Position numbers and translations under genes: made by a program. This document shows, one piece after another, positions 60,386 through 64,000 of a stretch of DNA of 64,000 nucleotides. Each line of letters starts with the position of its first letter. Positions within the stretch are counted from its first letter, which is position 1. Origin of the DNA: Streptomyces luomodiensis (GTDB taxonomy: Bacteria; Actinomycetota; Actinomycetes; Streptomycetales; Streptomycetaceae); NCBI RefSeq assembly GCF_031679605.1, contig NZ_CP117522.1, forward strand, positions 8,804,001 through 8,868,000. The letters run 5' to 3'. The notes under the pieces were generated by a model. That model had not been told where the DNA came from and did no database searches. It saw only the letters and a program-made list of their open reading frames with translations.

Positions 60386-60803
60386 CCCGGCCGTCCCCGG
60401 ACCTCCCGTCCGGCCGATCGGGGCCGGCGCCCGGCACGGCGCGGACGACCGTCCGCACCGGGGCGCCGGCCCCGGCGCGCTTCCGCCTCCTCCGCGTGGG
60501 CGTCCGCCGTTGGCCCGGCCAGGTGACGGATGGCGGCCGGACCATGCCCCGAACGCCGTACGGCGGTGACCCGGTGAGCGCACCCGGACACCCGGTGGCC
60601 GGCTGTCCGCCCACCGCCGCGCGGCCGTCTGTCCGCACCCCGAGCCACCCGGCTGACCTGCTTGGACGGGATCGGCGGGGGCGGGGTGAGGGGGTGTCGC
60701 GCGGCCGGAGGGGGAGTGGCCGGGGCCGCTTCCCGGGGAGCCGGGTGCCCGCCATCCGGCCGACGGCACGGGCCGTGCGGGTGCTCGACCTGCCCGGTCT
60801 CGG

Positions 60804-62867
60804 ATGACAGCGTGTGCCGACATGGAGCACAGCCCAGGACCGCAAAACGTGCGCGCGAGGCTGCTGCTGGCCAGCGCCACCATGCTCTTCGTCGAGCTGG
60901 CGCTGATCCGGTGGACCGGCGCCAATATCGTCCATCTGAGCTATTTCTCGAACTTCATCCTCTTGGGCTCGTTCCTCGGGATCGGCCTGGGATTCCTGCT
61001 GCCCGCCGACCGCGGGCAGTGGCTCACCCGCTGGGCGCCCGTGCCGCTCGCCGTGCTCGTCGTCCTGGTGCGGGAATTCCCCGTGCAGGTGCGGCAGACC
61101 AGCGGTGAGGTCATCTACTTCACCGCGGTGAGGACCACCGGGCTGCCCCAGTGGGTGACCCTGCCGGTGCTCTTCGGACTGACCGCCCTGATCATGACGG
61201 CGATCGGGAAGATGACGGCCGATCAGTTCCGTCGGCTGCCCTCGCTGGAGGCGTACCGCTTCGACCTGCTGGGCTCGCTCACCGGCTCGGTGTCCTTCGC
61301 GGCGCTGTCCTGGCTGCGCGCACCGTCGGTGGTGTGGGGTGTGCTCGCCGCGGCGGCGCTGCTCACCCTGGGCGGGCGCCGCAACACCTTCCGGTACACG
61401 GTGCCGCTCGCGTTGATGGTGGCGGTCCTGGCGCTGGAGACGGCGGCGAGCGGTATCTCCTGGTCCCCCTACTACAAGATCGAGGTCACCAGGCCGACCA
61501 CCGGCAGCCGGGACTACAAGATCTCCGCCAATGGGGTACCGCACCAGTCCATCGCCCCGCTGAAGGTGCTCAGGCGCCCCGACTCCCCCTACGAACAGCC
61601 CTACCGCGAAACCCCGGGGAACACCCACCGGCGGGTGCTGGTCATCGGCGCGGGCAACGGCAACGACGTGGCCATGGCCCTCGCCCACGGCGCCCGGCGG
61701 GTGGACGCCGTGGAGATCGACCCCCGGCTCCAGGAGATCGGCGCGGACCTGCACCCGGCCAGGCCCTACGACAACCCCCGGGTGCACGTGCACATCAACG
61801 ACGGCCGGGCCTTCCTGGAGCGGACCGACGCCCGCTACGACCTGATCGTCCTCGCCCTGCCGGACTCCCTGACCCTGGTGTCGGGCGCCAGCAATCTGCG
61901 GCTGGAGAGCTATCTGTTCACCCGGCAGGCATTCGAGGCGGCACACCGCCACCTCGCCCCCGGCGGCGCGTTCGCGATGTACAACTACTACCGGCAGAAC
62001 TGGCTCATCGACCGGTTCGGCTCCACGGTCACCTCCGTCTTCGGACACGCGCCCTGCATCACCCACTACGGGGGCAAGAAGGCGGCCATCCTGGTGGCCG
62101 GTGTCACCTCGGGCGACCAGTCCTGCACCACCTCCGCGTGGCGCCCCTCCGGCCCGGTGCCCTCGGCCGCCGGTGACGACCACCCGTTCCCGTATCTGCT
62201 GCACCGCACCATCCCCACCCTCTACATCGCGGTGCTGGGCGCGATCCTGCTGGTGACGCTGGTGTCGGTCCGGCTGACCGGGGTCCGGCTGCGGCGCACC
62301 GCCGCCTATGCGGACATGTTCCTGCTCGGCGCGGCGTTCATGCTGCTGGAAACCAAGAACGTGATCGGGTTCGCCCTCTACTTCGGCACCACCTGGCTGG
62401 TCAACGCCATGGTCTTCGCGGGGGTGCTGCTCGCCGTGCTGTGCGCGGTGGAGGTCCGGCGACGGATGCGCCGGGTCAACCAGCTCGTGCTGCAACTGAT
62501 GCTGTTCGCCAGCCTCGCCATCGCCTGGCTGATCCCGTCCGACATGGTGCTGGGACTGCCCTTCGCCCCCCGGCTGGCCGCCGCGATCGGGCTGGCCTTC
62601 GCCCCCATCTTCTGCGCCAACCTGATCTTCTCCGACCGGCTGGCGAAGGCCGCCGATCCCACGGCGGCCTTCGGGGCCAATCTGCTGGGGTCCCTGTTCG
62701 GCGGCACCCTGGAGTATCTGGCCCTGCTCACCGGCTATCAGGCGCTGCTGCTGGTGGTGGCGGTGCTGTACGCGGGTGCCTGTGTCGCCATGCGCTTCAC
62801 CCGGCGCGGCCCCGGCGACACCACCAGCCGGGAACCGCTCACCGTGCAGACGGCGCCACGCCCCTGA
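60804..62867 (+). CDS. Polytopic membrane protein with spermidine synthase-like domain
   Basis: 687 aa. N-terminal helices (about 15-225, seven segments) start with SATMLFVELALIRWTGANIVHLSY. A soluble Rossmann domain (about 270-440) has the polyamine-synthase-type SAM/dcSAM motif VLVIGAGNGNDVAMALAHGA, then VDAVEIDPRLQEIG and YDLIVLALPDSLTL. A second membrane block (about 475-670) follows, with LLGAAFMLLETKNVIGFALYFGTTW. Such fused membrane spermidine synthase-like proteins are common but uncharacterised; true polyamine synthesis is not assured. Ends before a strong terminator. Confidence 0.75.
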   Translation: MTACADMEHSPGPQNVRARLLLASATMLFVELALIRWTGANIVHLSYFSNFILLGSFLGIGLGFLLPADRGQWLTRWAPVPLAVLVVLVREFPVQVRQTSGEVIYFTAVRTTGLPQWVTLPVLFGLTALIMTAIGKMTADQFRRLPSLEAYRFDLLGSLTGSVSFAALSWLRAPSVVWGVLAAAALLTLGGRRNTFRYTVPLALMVAVLALETAASGISWSPYYKIEVTRPTTGSRDYKISANGVPHQSIAPLKVLRRPDSPYEQPYRETPGNTHRRVLVIGAGNGNDVAMALAHGARRVDAVEIDPRLQEIGADLHPARPYDNPRVHVHINDGRAFLERTDARYDLIVLALPDSLTLVSGASNLRLESYLFTRQAFEAAHRHLAPGGAFAMYNYYRQNWLIDRFGSTVTSVFGHAPCITHYGGKKAAILVAGVTSGDQSCTTSAWRPSGPVPSAAGDDHPFPYLLHRTIPTLYIAVLGAILLVTLVSVRLTGVRLRRTAAYADMFLLGAAFMLLETKNVIGFALYFGTTWLVNAMVFAGVLLAVLCAVEVRRRMRRVNQLVLQLMLFASLAIAWLIPSDMVLGLPFAPRLAAAIGLAFAPIFCANLIFSDRLAKAADPTAAFGANLLGSLFGGTLEYLALLTGYQALLLVVAVLYAGACVAMRFTRRGPGDTTSREPLTVQTAPRP

Positions 62868-62882
62868 GCGCTCCCTCCCCAG

Positions 62883-62910
62883 CCGCCCCCGGCCCTTGGG
62901 CCGGGGGCGG
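62883..62910. terminator. Strong bidirectional terminator
   Basis: CCGCCCCCGGCCC and GGGCCGGGGGCGG are perfectly complementary around TT (12-13-bp stem), between the convergent spermidine-synthase-like and lipoprotein genes. Confidence 0.9.
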
Positions 62911-62953
62911 GCGCGTAGGTGGCGCCCGTCGGCGCGGTCACTCGAACACGCGG

Positions 62954-64000
62954 TCACTCGAACATGACGTAATCCGGCCGCGGGCGCAGGGCCAGCACCT
63001 CTTCCGGGGTCATCAGCCGGCTCCCCTCGGTGTCCTCCTCGTAGAAGAGCTTGAAGCCGGTGCGCACCTGCTCGGGCTGGTCCTTGACGAGCTGCCGCCA
63101 GGTGTCCCGCTTCATCCCGGGCGAGCCGATGCCGTCCGCGCTCTTGATGAGCACCACACCCGGCTGCGGGCGCAGCGCGGACTGGTCGCCGACGACGGAG
63201 ACGGCCACCTGGTGGAAGACGAGCGGTTTCTGCGGCAGATCGTGTTCGGCGACGATCCGGGAGAGATAGCGGGCCACATCGGTGATCTCCTGGCCGCTGG
63301 TGTGGCCGTAGGTGGCACCCGGCACCTCGCCCGGACCCATCTCCCACTCGGGGTCCAGGGCTATGCCCACATCCGGATGGACCAGCCATTCGCGCAGCGC
63401 CTTGACCTCGCCGAGGACCGATGCCCGGCCCGGCTGGATGTTCAGCAGCAGCAGGGCGCGATGGCGTTTGGCCGCGTCGTGGAAGCGGCGGATCGTATCG
63501 GGGGAGGTGCGCGAGCGGTAGGTGCCGTCGGGGCCCGCGGTGCCGTTGGCCACGGTCGCCAGCAGCTCCAGCACCGGCTGTGGTGCGCGGTCCGCGGCGT
63601 AGGCGCGGGCGGTCTTCTCGATCTGCCGCACCCGGTCGTCGAGGTCCCCCGTGCCGAGCCGGCCGAGCGCGGCGGCTCCGGGCAGTCCGCAGTAGCCCAC
63701 CAGACGGTAGCGGGACAGCTCCCGGCCACCCCGGGGCAGCTCCGGCCGCGGTTTCGGGGTGGGGGAGGGGGAGTGTGCGGACGGTTCGGCGGACGGGGAG
63801 CGCTCCGCCCCCGTCGAGTCGTGCGGGCCCGCTCCCGAGGCGGAGCGGGCGGTTTCCTCGCCGCAGCCGGCGAGCAGACCGACGCCTGCCGCCGCGGCCA
63901 CCGCGAGCATGCCACGCCGGGTCGGCGGCGGTGTGCCCGGTCCCGCGCCGCCGTCGCCGTGTGGTACGGCCTCCTGCCGTGCCGATGCCTCCTGAGGTGT
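62954..64000 (-). CDS. Tat-type lipoprotein, N-terminus beyond the window
   Basis: At least 318 aa; an ATG at 63910 exists, but the frame stays open to the edge and encodes PPPTRRGMLAVAAAAG just before the lipobox GLLAGC, so the twin arginines and true start probably lie upstream, outside the window. A Ser/Pro-rich linker leads to a domain with YRLVGYCGLPGAAALG, ALLLLNIQPGRASVL, GIALDPEWEMGPGEVPG and QKPLVFHQV, which has the strand-acid spacing of a TIM-barrel hydrolase (D and E in ALDPEWEM). I do not recognise a named family. Likely a membrane-anchored, outward-facing enzyme. Confidence 0.65.
   Translation of the reverse strand, partial: TPQEASARQEAVPHGDGGAGPGTPPPTRRGMLAVAAAAGVGLLAGCGEETARSASGAGPHDSTGAERSPSAEPSAHSPSPTPKPRPELPRGGRELSRYRLVGYCGLPGAAALGRLGTGDLDDRVRQIEKTARAYAADRAPQPVLELLATVANGTAGPDGTYRSRTSPDTIRRFHDAAKRHRALLLLNIQPGRASVLGEVKALREWLVHPDVGIALDPEWEMGPGEVPGATYGHTSGQEITDVARYLSRIVAEHDLPQKPLVFHQVAVSVVGDQSALRPQPGVVLIKSADGIGSPGMKRDTWRQLVKDQPEQVRTGFKLFYEEDTEGSRLMTPEEVLALRPRPDYVMFE

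Noticed and set aside
1..64000. tRNA, rRNA or insertion sequences
   Set aside because: No cloverleaf-like sequence with CCA end, no rRNA segment and no transposase-like frame or terminal inverted repeats were seen.

Overview
The window looks like chromosomal DNA of a Streptomyces or close actinomycete. Evidence seen: very high G+C with strong G/C at third codon positions, many GTG starts (and one TTG start, htpG), start codons sitting right at promoter or operator motifs, and families typical of Streptomyces (a SapA-like secreted protein, streptogrisin-type protease, BNR-fold secreted hydrolase, F420-type DUF385 protein, many TetR, PucR and GntR regulators). I see no rRNA, tRNA, insertion sequence, CRISPR array or prophage gene. 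The genus is inference; no taxonomic marker is present.

Layout. 1-4.1 kb: edge-truncated pxpA (5-oxoprolinase subunit A) behind a GntR/FCD regulator, a methyltransferase, and a NarL-type two-component pair. 4.1-8.2 kb: MscS channel, MFS exporter, SapA-like secreted protein, and an unusual protein made only of two EF-G domain IV-like repeats. 8.4-14.1 kb: PucR regulator, SSS symporter, and a two-gene ascorbate-type PTS (IIA-IIB fusion plus IIC). 14.3-22.5 kb: VOC protein, PLP dehydratase divergent from a TetR regulator across a 21-bp-spaced direct repeat, htpG, DUF385 oxidoreductase, EamA transporter, and a metallo-beta-lactamase/Rieske fusion. 22.7-27.4 kb: FG-GAP lipoprotein, membrane-anchored S1 protease, strictosidine-synthase-like protein and a His/Glu-rich membrane protein. 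27.5-29.4 kb: a TetR gene and a flavin monooxygenase gene diverging from two tetO-like operators. 29.5-38.7 kb: secreted GH2 enzyme, HAD phosphatase, DUF6458, CDF transporter, APC permease, and a radical SAM protein with an atypical CX8CX2C motif. 38.8-43.7 kb: NAD kinase and a three-gene molybdenum hydroxylase operon of PaoABC type.

43.69-44.28 kb is a 592-bp array of 23 tandem 25/26-bp units between convergent genes. 44.3-52.8 kb (all minus strand) is best read as a sulfur-source uptake locus: Rrf2 regulator, DsbA-like protein, a short Cys-containing leader peptide preceded by a 16-bp palindrome, a five-gene DppA-F-type ABC importer, and an SsuD-like flavin monooxygenase. Rrf2 and the leader share a near-identical 15-bp upstream motif.

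52.9-64 kb: cupin, small acidic protein, XRE-cupin regulator, acyltransferase-3, dhaL/dhaK without dhaM, SDR, secreted BNR-fold protein, a membrane spermidine-synthase-like protein, and a Tat-type lipoprotein cut by the right edge.

The signals I would pursue first are the sulfur locus with its leader peptide and shared motif, the tetO-like TetR/monooxygenase switch, the stand-alone EF-G domain IV duplication, and the 26-bp minisatellite.
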